Part shown: one piece after another, positions 36,848-45,957 of the stretch
Layout: each line of letters starts with the position of its first letter
How positions within the stretch are numbered: the stretch's first letter is position 1
DNA from: Palleronia sp. THAF1
GTDB taxonomy: Bacteria > Pseudomonadota > Alphaproteobacteria > Rhodobacterales > Rhodobacteraceae
DNA: 64,000 bases
NCBI RefSeq assembly: GCF_009363795.1
Contig: NZ_CP045420.1
Span: forward strand, 1,283,001-1,347,000
Direction of reading: 5' to 3'
Notes under the pieces: model-generated
The model's database searches: none
Seen by the model: the letters and a program-made list of their open reading frames with translations, nothing else
Told to the model about the DNA's origin: nothing
Position numbers and translations under genes: made by a program

Positions 36848-36990
36848 TCCGCAACCGTGCCTGTATCCGCGGGCGGTTTCCAGTGCCTGCGGTCGCATTC
36901 GGCGCGGGCAGCGTCGCGGACGGTCTTGCCACCAGCGCCGCGCCGGGTTCCATGGCGCAGCGTTTCGCACATCTAGCCGGAGACCCCCGC

Positions 36991-37878
36991 ATGACTACCT
37001 TCGCCCTTCGGGTCCAATGCCCCTCTCGCCGCGGAATCGTGGCGGCCCTTGCCACCTTCCTGGCTGATCAGGGATGTAACATCGTGGACAGTGCCCAGTT
37101 CGATGACCGCGATACGGGCAACTTCTTCATGCGGATGAGCTTTCTGTCCGAAGGCGGCAAATCACTGGACGATCTGCGCGAAGCCTTCGCGCCCATCGCC
37201 GATACCTTCGAGATGGAAGAGGCCGAGTTCTTCGACGAAAGCGTCAAGCGCAAGACGATCCTGATGGTCTCGCGTTTCGGGCATTGCCTGAACGACCTGC
37301 TGTATCGCTGGCGTATCGGCGCTCTGCCAATCGACATCGTCGGCGTGATCTCGAACCACATGGATTATCAGAAGGTTGTCGTGAACCATGATATCCCCTT
37401 CCACTGCATCCGCGTAACGCCCGAGAACAAGGCAGAGGCCGAGGGCAAGATCATGGACGTGGTGGATGACACTGGCGCAGAGTTGATCGTGCTGGCGCGC
37501 TATATGCAGATCCTGTCGGACCGCATGTGCCAGCAGATGTCGGGGCGGATCATCAACATCCACCACTCATTCTTGCCGTCCTTCAAGGGCGCAAACCCTT
37601 ACAAGCAGGCGTTCGAGCGGGGTGTAAAGCTGATCGGTGCAACGTCGCACTACGTGACCGCCGATCTGGACGAGGGCCCGATCATCGAGCAGGACACCGT
37701 GCGCGTGACGCATTCGCAATCACCGGCTGACTACGTAGCCCTTGGGCGCGATGTGGAGGCCGCCGTGCTATCGCGGGCGGTCCATGCCCACGTGCGCGGC
37801 CGCGTGTTCCTGAACGGCGATAAGACCGTGGTCTTCCCGGCATCCCCCGGCACCTACGCGTCCGAGCGGATGGGCTGA
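36991..37878 (+). CDS. purU: formyltetrahydrofolate deformylase
   Basis: PurU hydrolyses 10-formyl-THF to formate and THF, balancing one-carbon units. The 295-residue product has an N-terminal ACT domain (about 1-85, PSRRGIVAALATFLADQGCNIV) and a formyltransferase domain with VSRFGHCLNDLLYRW, INIHHSFLPSFKGANPY (catalytic His region) and ADLDEGPIIEQD. In roseobacters purU often accompanies demethylating pathways that generate C1 units, and a StcD-like demethylase lies about 9 kb away. ATG 36991 is chosen by family length. Confidence 0.95.
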   Translation: MTTFALRVQCPSRRGIVAALATFLADQGCNIVDSAQFDDRDTGNFFMRMSFLSEGGKSLDDLREAFAPIADTFEMEEAEFFDESVKRKTILMVSRFGHCLNDLLYRWRIGALPIDIVGVISNHMDYQKVVVNHDIPFHCIRVTPENKAEAEGKIMDVVDDTGAELIVLARYMQILSDRMCQQMSGRIINIHHSFLPSFKGANPYKQAFERGVKLIGATSHYVTADLDEGPIIEQDTVRVTHSQSPADYVALGRDVEAAVLSRAVHAHVRGRVFLNGDKTVVFPASPGTYASERMG

Positions 37879-37928
37879 CGCTGGCCGCGCGTAGCGGTCC
37901 GAAGCCAGCTAAGTTCGTGATTGTGAGT

Positions 37929-37954
37929 GACCCGCCCGAGATGCCGGGCGGGTC
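37929..37954 (+). terminator. strong hairpin terminator after purU
   Basis: A perfect 10-bp stem GACCCGCCCG (37929-37938) / CGGGCGGGTC (37945-37954) has a 6-nt loop and is followed by ATTTG. It lies 50 bp after the purU stop. Confidence 0.75.
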
Positions 37955-37994
37955 ATTTGAATAGTGGCCCAGTTCGCGACCACCACACCGACGA

Positions 37995-38031
37995 TACAAA
38001 AAACCGCAGCGCCCAACGGCGTCTGCGGTTT
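37995..38031 (-). terminator. intrinsic terminator of the giant RTX gene
   Basis: Read on the minus strand, AAACCGCAG (complement of 38023-38031) pairs with CTGCGGTTT (complement of 38001-38009). An inner 4-bp stem sits inside, and the structure runs into a T-tract (TTTTTTG). It lies about 50 bp beyond the RTX stop codon. It is a classical rho-independent form. Confidence 0.8.
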
Positions 38032-38079
38032 CCCTATGCGTGAGAAGGCCCGCACCGATCGGCGCAGGCCCCCTTGGTC

Positions 38080-41000
38080 TTATTTCAGCAGAAGCCGCGC
38101 TTCGTGCTTCTTCAGGCTGCGACGGGCGGATTGGTATCCGTCGATCCCGTCGTGCTGCTCCAACTCCGGGAACAGGGTCAGGATTTCGGCGCGCTGATCG
38201 TCGCCGATGCCCTTCAGCGTGTAGTCGCCCGGCTGGAAGCTTTCCGACCACGTGCCATCCGACAGCACCACTTCGTGACGCTCGAACATGAAGTGGATGT
38301 AATTCACACCCAGCGCCTCGACCTGGTCCACACCCTTGGCGTGGGTCAGGTGCTTGGCCGACACCAGCACTTCGCGTTCCTCGAAGTAGAGCGCCGTCTC
38401 GTCCGAGGCCGACAGCATCCGGTGGTTCGGGCTGACCAGCATGTCGCGCTCCGGCAGGCCGTAGCCCAAGCTGCCCTGACGGATCAGGACCGGCTTGAGT
38501 TCGGGCTGGCGGACCAGTTCCTCACGGGACAGGCGCTTGTTGCCCACCCAGCTGATTTCCTGGATGCCGTTGTCACGGGTGATGACCCGGTCACCTTCGC
38601 GCAGATCCTCGACCCGTATTTCGCCTTTCGGTGTGGCGATCAGCGTGCCCGGCGTGAAGCAGGGGATGATGCGTTCGATGTTTTCGAACTCAAGACGCCC
38701 TGTCTCGTTGCCCGCAGAGTCGAAGAAGACAACCGTACCGTCTTCGCCATCATTCGGGCTGTCGCCGTCAATCGTGTCACCGGGATCGTTGTCCGGCGTC
38801 CGGTTGATGATCTGGAAGCCGCCGCCCGCTGGCGTCGAGCCCCGCAGGTCAAGCGTGTCGAAGTCATTGCCACCCGATCCGCCGAGCACGGTGTCGCCGC
38901 CACCCACAAGGATGAAGGTATCGGCATCGTCGCCACCTTGCAGCAAGTCGGCCCCTTCAGGATCGCCACCGTTGATGGTGTCGTCACCCGCACCGCCGTC
39001 GACGGTGTCGTTGCCTTCCGCGGCATTGATCGAGTCGTTGCCGTCACCACCAAGGATACTGTCGTCGCCCAGACCGCCGACAAGGGTGTCATCTCCTTCA
39101 CCACCGTCGATGCTGTCGTCAGCAAGGTTGCCGCGAATGAAGTCGTTGCCACCATCACCGTTCAACTCATCGCCACCGGTGCCGCCGACGATCAGATCGT
39201 CGCCTTCGCCACCGTTGACCGTATCAGAGCCACCGGAGTCGCCGCCAAGGATGGTATCGTTGCCGTCACCGCCGTCGACCAAGTCGTCGCCGTTGCCCAT
39301 CCGGATCGAGTCGTCGCCTGCGCCGCCGTCGATGGTATCGGCTCCGTCGCCACCGAAGATGGTGTCGTCGCCCTGACCGCCAAGGATCACGTCGTCACCG
39401 TTCTGGCCATAGACGAGGTCGTCGTCGATGCCCGCGTCGATGGTGTCGTTGCCGTCACCGCCGTAGATGGTGTCGTCGTCATCGCCGGTGACGATGCTGT
39501 CGTTGCCGGCCCCACCGTCGATCAGGTCACGCCCGTCGTCCGGGTTCGGATCGCCGGTCCCGAAGAACGGGTTGGGCAAGCCGTTGGGCAGGAAGGGCTC
39601 TTCACCGGTGTCGGTGAAGGTATCGGTTCCGGCGAGGATGGTGTCGTTACCCTCTCCACCGAAGATCGTGTCCGATCCCTGTGCATCGGTGATGAAGTCA
39701 TCACCGTCGCCCCCTTCGACGCTGTCGTCGTCGATCCCAGAGTCGATCGAGTCGTCGCCTACGCCACCGAAGATCGTGTCGGCATCGTCACCGGTCAGGA
39801 TCGTGTCGTTGCCGGCACCGCCCACGATAAGGTCGCGGTCGTTGTTCGGGTTCGGATCCTCGTCACCGATCGGCTCATCGCCCGGTTGGACCAGCGGAAC
39901 ATCGGCGTCGATCTCCGGAACATTACCCGAAGCGTCTATGAAGTCCGCGCCGTCGCCGCCGTCGATCTCATCCGCGCCGTCGCCGCCGTCGATCTCATCC
40001 GAGCCGTCGCCGCCCGTGATGCTATCGTCGCCAAGGCCGCCCAGCAGAGTATCGTCGCCGTCTTGGCCGCTGATGGTGTCGTCGTCGTCACCACCATCGA
40101 TCAGGTCGTCGCCCAGATTGCCATGCAGGCTGTCGGACCCGGCGCCACCGTTGATGGTGTCATTGCCCATCCCGCCCGAGACTTCGTCGTTGCCGTCGCC
40201 GCCATCGATGCTGTCATCGCCCAGTCCGGCGCTGATCGTATCGTTGCCCTCACCACCCAGCAGGGTGTCGTCTTCCGACCCACCGAAGACCGAGTCGTCG
40301 CCTGCGCCGCCGTCCACGGTGTCGTTCCCGCCACCGCCACGCACTTCGTCGTTGCCATCACCGCCGGTAATGCTGTCGTCGCCGTTGCCACCCTGGATGG
40401 TATCATCCCCAAGGCCACCATCGACCACGTCATTGCCAGCACCCGCGTCGACCAGGTCGTTCCCGTCGCCTGCTGTGATATCATCGTTGCCGCCACCGCC
40501 AGTGACGGTGTCATCGTCGATACCTGCGTCGATCACGTCGTCGCCAGCGCCGCCGTCGATGCTGTCGGCGTCGTCACCGGTCGTGATGGTGTCGTTGCCC
40601 GCACCGCCAAGAACAGTGTCCAAGTCGTCGTTCGGGGTCGGATCGATGGCGTCGTCCAAGGGATTGTTGCCGGACGTGTCGATGACATCGTCGCCGTCGC
40701 CACCGATCACACCATCGCTGCCGTCGCCGCCGGTGATATCGTCGTTGCCATCACCGCCGAGCAGGATGTCGTCTCCCGTACCGCCGTCGAGGGTGTCGTC
40801 ATCGGCACCGCCGTCCAGCGTGTCGTTCCCCTCGTTGCCGAGGATAGTGTCGTTGCCGTCACCACCGGACAGGCTGTCGTCGCCCGGATCTCCGCCGTTC
40901 AGATCGGGCGTGGTCACGCCGTCCTGGCCCGGGAAGCCGTCATCACCGACGATCAGGTCATCGCCCGCACCGCCATCGACGGTATCGTCACCGGCACCGC

Positions 41001-44000
41001 CGTAGACTTCATCGTTGCCGTTTCCGGCTTCGACGCTGTCGTTGCCTTCACCGGCCACGATGATGTCGTCATCGCCGACTTCATCTGTCAGCAGGGCGTC
41101 GTTCCCGTCGACAAGATCGCCGTCTTCATCCTCGAAGCCCGGCACAATGACATCGTCATCGTTCGTGCCTTGAACGACACCGTCTGCCTGCACCATTGGC
41201 TCGCCGAGGATCTCTTCGATCTCGGTGAAGGTGAAGCTTTCACCGGTCGGGTCGCCGTTGGCATCGAGCAGCACGACCGTGCCGTCCTGACCGTTGCCGT
41301 TGGCGTCGGGGCGCAGGTCTTCCAGGCGGAAGTTCCCGATACCGCGCAGGTCGAGCGTGTCGAAGTCCTGGCTGACGCCATCGACCAGATCCGCCCGGTC
41401 GTCGATGATCGCGCCACCGGACCCACCGTCGACCTCGTCGCCGTCGGTGCCACCGATGATCGTGTCGGCGTCGTCGCCACCGCGGATGGTGTCCGCACCA
41501 CCGCCACCGGCGATGTTGTCGCGATCGTCGCCACCGTCGAGCAAGTCGTCGCCCCCGGCACCGCGCAGGATGTCGTCGCCTGCTTCACCGAATGCCGTGT
41601 CACCGATCTCGCCGGTCTGAACGTCGCCAAAGCCATCGTCGCTATCGGCCCAGGATCCGGTGTGGATCTCGTCGTTACCGTCACCACCGAAGATGGTGTC
41701 GGAGCCGTCGGCGGTCGGGTCGAAGTCCTCGCCCGTTTCGGCGCTGACCCGGCTGTCGTCGTCGCCGGTGATGATGTCATCGCCCGCGCCGCCGTTGATC
41801 AGGTCGTCGCCCGCGCCACCGGCGTAGGAGTTGTCATACTCGTCGGCGGGCAGGGCGCCGGACGCACCACCGTCTGCACCATTGGCCACGTTGTCGTCGT
41901 CCGCGCCGGCTTCGATCGTGTCGTTGCCGTTGCCACCACTGACGTAGTCTTGGCCTGCATTACCTGTCAGGCTGTCATCACCCTGGTCGCCGATAATAGT
42001 GTCCGATCCAGCGCCGCCGGTGACTGTGTCCTCGTCGATGCCTGCATCGATGAAGTCATCGCCCAAGCCACCTTCGATGCTGTCGTCGTCGTCACCCGTG
42101 GTGATGGTGTCGTTGCCGGCCCCGCCGAGGACGGTATCCAGATCGTCGTTCGGCGTCGGGTCGAGCGCGTCGACGATCGGGCCGTTGCCGGAGGTGTTGA
42201 TGACATCGTCACCCACACCACCGTCCACGAAGTCGCTGCCGTCACCGGCGGTGATGGTGTCGGCACCCTCGCCGCCGAGAACGGAGTCGTCTCCTGCACC
42301 GCCGTCCAGCGTGTCATTGCCTTCGTTGCCAAGGATGGTGTCGTTGCCGTCACCACCGGACAGGCTGTCATCGCCCGGAGCACCGCCGTTCAGGTCGGGC
42401 GCGGTCACGCCATCACGGCCGGGGAAATCATCGTCGCCGACGATCAGATCGTCTCCGACACCGCCATTGACGGTATCGTCGCCCGCGCCGCCGAAGATTT
42501 CGTCGTTGCCGTCAAGGCCATCGACACTGTCGTTGCCTTCGCCAGCGACGATGATGTCGTCGTTGCCGTTCTCGCCGGTCAGTAGGGCGTCGTTGCCGTC
42601 TACCGCGTCGCCATCGCCATCCACGAAGCCGCCAGAGATGGTGTCATCACCATTGGTGCCTTCGACCAGACCGTTGGACGGCACGAATTCTTCGCCCAGG
42701 ATCTGTTCGATCTCGGTGAAGGTGAAGCTTTCGCCGGTCGGATCACCATTGGCATCCAGCAAAACGACCGTGCCGTCCTGACCGTTGCCGTTGGAGTCGG
42801 GGCGCAGGTTTTCCAAGCGGAAGTTGCCGATACCCGTCAGGTCGAGCGTGTCGAAATCCTGGCTCTGGGTGTCGTCGAGGTCGGCTGCATCGAAGATGAT
42901 GTCGCCGCCGGAACCGCCGTCGACCTGATCGCCGTCGGTGCCGCCGACAATCGTATCCGCGCCGGCGCCGCCGTCGATGGTGTCGGCATCTGCGCCACCA
43001 TCCAGCAAATCGCGGCCTTCGTTTCCTTCGAGAACGTCCGATCCATCGCCGCCGAACAGCTCGTCATCGCCGGGTGCTGCGACCGTTTCGCCAAGGATCG
43101 GATCGTAGAAGAGGTCAGAGATGTAGACGCCCGAGCGGTCGTCTCCACCGGACAGCTGGTGCGTGATCAGCAAAGACGCGACCGGACCGTCGATCGAAAC
43201 GACGGCTTGGGCCGACAGATCGTCGCTGTCCACGTAGCCCTGCTGAGAGGTTACGGTGTTGCCAACCGTAGAGAGCCCGGCGCCGGAGGTGATGTTGACC
43301 TCCAACGGGTTGCCGTCGGCGTCGAACGCCTGAATGACGACTTGGCTGTCCTCGTCGATGTCGGCGATGCTGAACTCCAGGTTCGCGACGTCTTGCGAGA
43401 AATCGAAGGAGTAGACAGCCTTTTCGCCCGTGTTGTCCAAGACGGACTTGAGGCCGGAATTTTCGCCGTCGTACTCGCTGTCGACGTTGACGCCGTCATA
43501 CTGGACGTCCGTGTTGGTCACGGTCGACTCGACGTGGCCGTGGATGGTCTTGTTGTAGGTGACAGAGACTTCGCCTGTATCCTGCGTGAAGCCGCTGGCG
43601 TGGGTGCCGGGGTGGTATTGATCGATCCACTCGAAGCTTTCGCGGGCACCGGTTTCCAACCCGTCGCCACCGTCGCCGATCAACGTGTCGTTGCCGGCCT
43701 CACCGACGAGAGTATCGTCGCCGTTTCCGCCGACGGCGCTGTCGTCACCGTCGCCACCGTTCAGGGCGTCGTTTCCGGCACCGCCGTCAAGTTGGTCGTC
43801 ACCCGTCCCGCCGTCCAGAACGTCGTTGCCCGTGCCACCTTCCATCGTGTCGTTGCCCGCTTCACCCAGAAGCAGGTCGTCGCCGCCGTTGCCCTGCAGC
43901 AGGTCGTTGCCGTCACCGGCGTGAAGCGTATCGTTGCCGGCGTTGGAGTCGTCATCGGCACCGCCGCCGAAGTAGTCGCTGTACAGGCTGTCGTAGTCGA

Positions 44001-45414
44001 CGTCCGGATAGGTGCTGACCCGACCGATGAAGGTATAGGTTTCATCCTCGACGATGGGCGCGTCGGCTACGAAGCCGACCGCGTCGTTGCCGTCGAATTC
44101 CACGACGTAAATGTTGATGATCTCACCGCCACTCGACTGGATCGAATACTGGTACTCGGGCGTGATGCGGTCGCCGGCGTGCTCGGTGTTGCCATCCAAG
44201 GTCGTTCTCTGGTCAAGAACCTGGTTCTTGTCGCCGTCGTTGAACAGGCTGTCGTTGTCGCTTACGCCCACTTGCTGCGGGCCGCTCGTGACGTTGAACG
44301 TGAAGTTCTGGATGTCGTGCGTCGGCTCACCGGTAGAGCTGTTCTCCCAGGGCGACTGGTGCGATCCGTTCGAGACGATGTTGCCGTGCGCGTCGCGGAC
44401 AACGGTGTTGCTGATGTCGAAGACCGCCAGTTGCTTCACGCCATCCGAACCGGAAGCGATGCCGTCCACGTAGTCGCTGCCGTTGCCGTCGCCGATCAGT
44501 GTGTCGTCACCGGAGCCGCCTTTCAGCAGGTCGTCGCCGCCTTCGCCGACGAGCGTATCGTGGCCAGAGCCACCGACCAGCGTATCGTCGCCGGCGCCTT
44601 CGGCATCTTCGCCGACAAGGTAGCCGTCGGCGATGTCCGAGTAGGCGATGGAGGGATGCTCATCGACCTTCTCGATGAACGTATAGGTCTCACCGGCTTG
44701 CAGAGGCTTGTCGGAGACCAGCGCCGCTGCGTTGTTGCCGCCGATTTCAGAAACATAGATATTGATGACTTCGCCAGTGCTCGACTGGATGGAGTACTGG
44801 TATTCGGGGGTGAACCGCTCCCCGGCGTGACCGGTCTCGCCGTTCAGCGTGGTGGTCTGGGCGAAGTCCTGGCTCAGGTCGCCGTCGTTGAAATGAGCAT
44901 CGCCATCGTTCACGCCGACGGCCACGGGCTCGGTGCCTGCATCGAACGAAAAGGTCAGGCCCTGGATGTCGTGGGTGGATTCACCGCTCGCCGAGTCTTC
45001 CCAAGGGTAGATGGCATGATTGCTGGGAGAGACGATGTTGCCGTGCTCGTCGCGCACCGTCGTCTTCGACAGGTCCCAGACGGCCAGCGTATACGTGCCG
45101 GAGCTGGAGCACTTCACCTCGGTCAGGGCGCTGTCGCCCAGTAGAAGGTCGTTGCCGGTGCCACCGTCGATGGAGTCATCGCCGGATCCACCAAGCACAA
45201 CGTCGTTCCCGTCCAAGGCATGGACCGTATCGTCACCGCCGCGCGCGTCGATCAGGTTCGCGTTGTTGTTGATCTGATCACCTTCGCTATCGGTGTAGCC
45301 GGCCCCCATGTTGTCCGCGCCATCCGTTCCGTCGACGATACCATCCTTGCTGGAGTAGCTCGTCGTCGTGTTTGTCGTATGCCCGAAAAGACCAAAGAGA
45401 TTAAACAGCGTCAT
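38080..45414 (-). CDS. giant RTX calcium-binding protein with C-terminal Hint domain
   Basis: The 2444-residue acidic Asp/Gly-rich protein is dominated by GGxGxDxLxGG-type RTX nonapeptides, which form Ca2+ beta-rolls in type I-secreted proteins. Two related non-RTX modules lie near residues 100-265 and 328-480 (HDIQ..TF, TPEYQYSIQSS, EVINIYV). A different beta-rich domain lies at about 582-785. A module DTLDL(T/R)G...DGTVV..D...TGE..FxxIExI occurs at 855-908, 1352-1405 and 2186-2251. Only the last copy leads into Hint, starting at Cys2252 (CFTPGTLIATPKGE). ATG 45414 (MTLFNLFGLFG) has a GGAG site. No type I secretion genes are adjacent. Confidence 0.92.
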   Translation of the reverse strand: MTLFNLFGLFGHTTNTTTSYSSKDGIVDGTDGADNMGAGYTDSEGDQINNNANLIDARGGDDTVHALDGNDVVLGGSGDDSIDGGTGNDLLLGDSALTEVKCSSSGTYTLAVWDLSKTTVRDEHGNIVSPSNHAIYPWEDSASGESTHDIQGLTFSFDAGTEPVAVGVNDGDAHFNDGDLSQDFAQTTTLNGETGHAGERFTPEYQYSIQSSTGEVINIYVSEIGGNNAAALVSDKPLQAGETYTFIEKVDEHPSIAYSDIADGYLVGEDAEGAGDDTLVGGSGHDTLVGEGGDDLLKGGSGDDTLIGDGNGSDYVDGIASGSDGVKQLAVFDISNTVVRDAHGNIVSNGSHQSPWENSSTGEPTHDIQNFTFNVTSGPQQVGVSDNDSLFNDGDKNQVLDQRTTLDGNTEHAGDRITPEYQYSIQSSGGEIINIYVVEFDGNDAVGFVADAPIVEDETYTFIGRVSTYPDVDYDSLYSDYFGGGADDDSNAGNDTLHAGDGNDLLQGNGGDDLLLGEAGNDTMEGGTGNDVLDGGTGDDQLDGGAGNDALNGGDGDDSAVGGNGDDTLVGEAGNDTLIGDGGDGLETGARESFEWIDQYHPGTHASGFTQDTGEVSVTYNKTIHGHVESTVTNTDVQYDGVNVDSEYDGENSGLKSVLDNTGEKAVYSFDFSQDVANLEFSIADIDEDSQVVIQAFDADGNPLEVNITSGAGLSTVGNTVTSQQGYVDSDDLSAQAVVSIDGPVASLLITHQLSGGDDRSGVYISDLFYDPILGETVAAPGDDELFGGDGSDVLEGNEGRDLLDGGADADTIDGGAGADTIVGGTDGDQVDGGSGGDIIFDAADLDDTQSQDFDTLDLTGIGNFRLENLRPDSNGNGQDGTVVLLDANGDPTGESFTFTEIEQILGEEFVPSNGLVEGTNGDDTISGGFVDGDGDAVDGNDALLTGENGNDDIIVAGEGNDSVDGLDGNDEIFGGAGDDTVNGGVGDDLIVGDDDFPGRDGVTAPDLNGGAPGDDSLSGGDGNDTILGNEGNDTLDGGAGDDSVLGGEGADTITAGDGSDFVDGGVGDDVINTSGNGPIVDALDPTPNDDLDTVLGGAGNDTITTGDDDDSIEGGLGDDFIDAGIDEDTVTGGAGSDTIIGDQGDDSLTGNAGQDYVSGGNGNDTIEAGADDDNVANGADGGASGALPADEYDNSYAGGAGDDLINGGAGDDIITGDDDSRVSAETGEDFDPTADGSDTIFGGDGNDEIHTGSWADSDDGFGDVQTGEIGDTAFGEAGDDILRGAGGDDLLDGGDDRDNIAGGGGADTIRGGDDADTIIGGTDGDEVDGGSGGAIIDDRADLVDGVSQDFDTLDLRGIGNFRLEDLRPDANGNGQDGTVVLLDANGDPTGESFTFTEIEEILGEPMVQADGVVQGTNDDDVIVPGFEDEDGDLVDGNDALLTDEVGDDDIIVAGEGNDSVEAGNGNDEVYGGAGDDTVDGGAGDDLIVGDDGFPGQDGVTTPDLNGGDPGDDSLSGGDGNDTILGNEGNDTLDGGADDDTLDGGTGDDILLGGDGNDDITGGDGSDGVIGGDGDDVIDTSGNNPLDDAIDPTPNDDLDTVLGGAGNDTITTGDDADSIDGGAGDDVIDAGIDDDTVTGGGGNDDITAGDGNDLVDAGAGNDVVDGGLGDDTIQGGNGDDSITGGDGNDEVRGGGGNDTVDGGAGDDSVFGGSEDDTLLGGEGNDTISAGLGDDSIDGGDGNDEVSGGMGNDTINGGAGSDSLHGNLGDDLIDGGDDDDTISGQDGDDTLLGGLGDDSITGGDGSDEIDGGDGADEIDGGDGADFIDASGNVPEIDADVPLVQPGDEPIGDEDPNPNNDRDLIVGGAGNDTILTGDDADTIFGGVGDDSIDSGIDDDSVEGGDGDDFITDAQGSDTIFGGEGNDTILAGTDTFTDTGEEPFLPNGLPNPFFGTGDPNPDDGRDLIDGGAGNDSIVTGDDDDTIYGGDGNDTIDAGIDDDLVYGQNGDDVILGGQGDDTIFGGDGADTIDGGAGDDSIRMGNGDDLVDGGDGNDTILGGDSGGSDTVNGGEGDDLIVGGTGGDELNGDGGNDFIRGNLADDSIDGGEGDDTLVGGLGDDSILGGDGNDSINAAEGNDTVDGGAGDDTINGGDPEGADLLQGGDDADTFILVGGGDTVLGGSGGNDFDTLDLRGSTPAGGGFQIINRTPDNDPGDTIDGDSPNDGEDGTVVFFDSAGNETGRLEFENIERIIPCFTPGTLIATPKGEIRVEDLREGDRVITRDNGIQEISWVGNKRLSREELVRQPELKPVLIRQGSLGYGLPERDMLVSPNHRMLSASDETALYFEEREVLVSAKHLTHAKGVDQVEALGVNYIHFMFERHEVVLSDGTWSESFQPGDYTLKGIGDDQRAEILTLFPELEQHDGIDGYQSARRSLKKHEARLLLK
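40496..41361 (-). repeat. internal duplication copy B in the RTX gene
   Basis: This is the second copy of the block at 42013-42852, starting at its own pre-Hint module (41200-41361). Many codons are identical, including the stretch around 40800-40920 versus 42290-42420. It carries a small extra RTX insertion compared with copy A. Confidence 0.85.
42013..42852 (-). repeat. internal duplication copy A in the RTX gene
   Basis: This block encodes the pre-Hint module (42691-42852), then DGNDALLT, NDDIIVAGEGNDSV, PDLNGG(A/D)PGDDSLSGGDGNDTILGN and a PTPNDDLDTVLGGAGNDTI module. The same order recurs about 1491 bp further along the gene. Confidence 0.85.
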
Positions 45415-45957
45415 ACCCGTCTCCATTCCACCAGCGCAGCCGACCAGTGGTCGAACAGGCGCGAAAGGGTGCCTTTCGGCATCCATTGCAGGCTTGGATC
45501 ATAGACGATCCAGGCCACCATATGCTTTCTTTGGGAACTTTAACGTTCACCGCAGACATTCGCCTTGATCCCAAGGCAGGCCGTCCCCCAACGGCCATAT
45601 CGGTTTCCCGATGATCTTGTTTTAGGTCAACTTCTCAGGTTCAGGAAGACAAATCTCTGCATTCTTTAGGCTGACGAAAGAAGGCAGTTGCGTGGCGAAA
45701 TGGTGCCATCCGCTGCGGAAGATGATGACAGACATTCGGTGTTTTGCCTTTAAAATCGGGCTTTTTCATGAATCAATGCGCCGTTGCGTGCTGTATCTCG
45801 CGAGGCTGGAAGCGTTTCTGCGATCAACAAAGATCGTTAACGAATTGGTCATCATGGATAAGGTGCTGACCGTCCACTGTTCAGAAAGTCGAACCAATGT
45901 GGCAGTTTGGGCGAGGACGGATAGAAATCGCGAACATCCATACGAATCAAGGATATA
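45415..45957. other. 543-bp intergenic region upstream of the RTX gene
   Basis: The region is visibly richer in A/T than its neighbours. Near the RTX gene it has two perfect short inverted repeats: GCCTTG-ATCC-CAAGGC (45562-45577) and GGCCGT-N6-ACGGCC (45579-45596). These would lie in a 5' leader or operator. No confident -35/-10 pair was found. A plus-strand 89-codon frame (45692-45961) has no family resemblance, lacks a clear ribosome site and runs into the neighbouring stop, so I do not call it a gene. Confidence 0.5.

Noticed and set aside
38074-42585. A 1503-codon plus-strand open frame opposite the RTX gene
   Set aside because: It is the antisense shadow of Asp/Gly-rich RTX codons. The translation is a monotonous Val/Ala/Asp repeat with no domain, and the minus-strand protein has clear RTX and Hint motifs.
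38900-43100. Regular short direct repeats suggestive of a CRISPR-like or satellite array
   Set aside because: The period follows 27-bp multiples encoding RTX nonapeptides in one long open frame. There are no unique spacers of constant length.
43159-45144. A 661-codon plus-strand open frame opposite the N-terminal part of the RTX gene
   Set aside because: Same antisense effect of RTX codon bias. There is no recognisable protein features or ribosome site.
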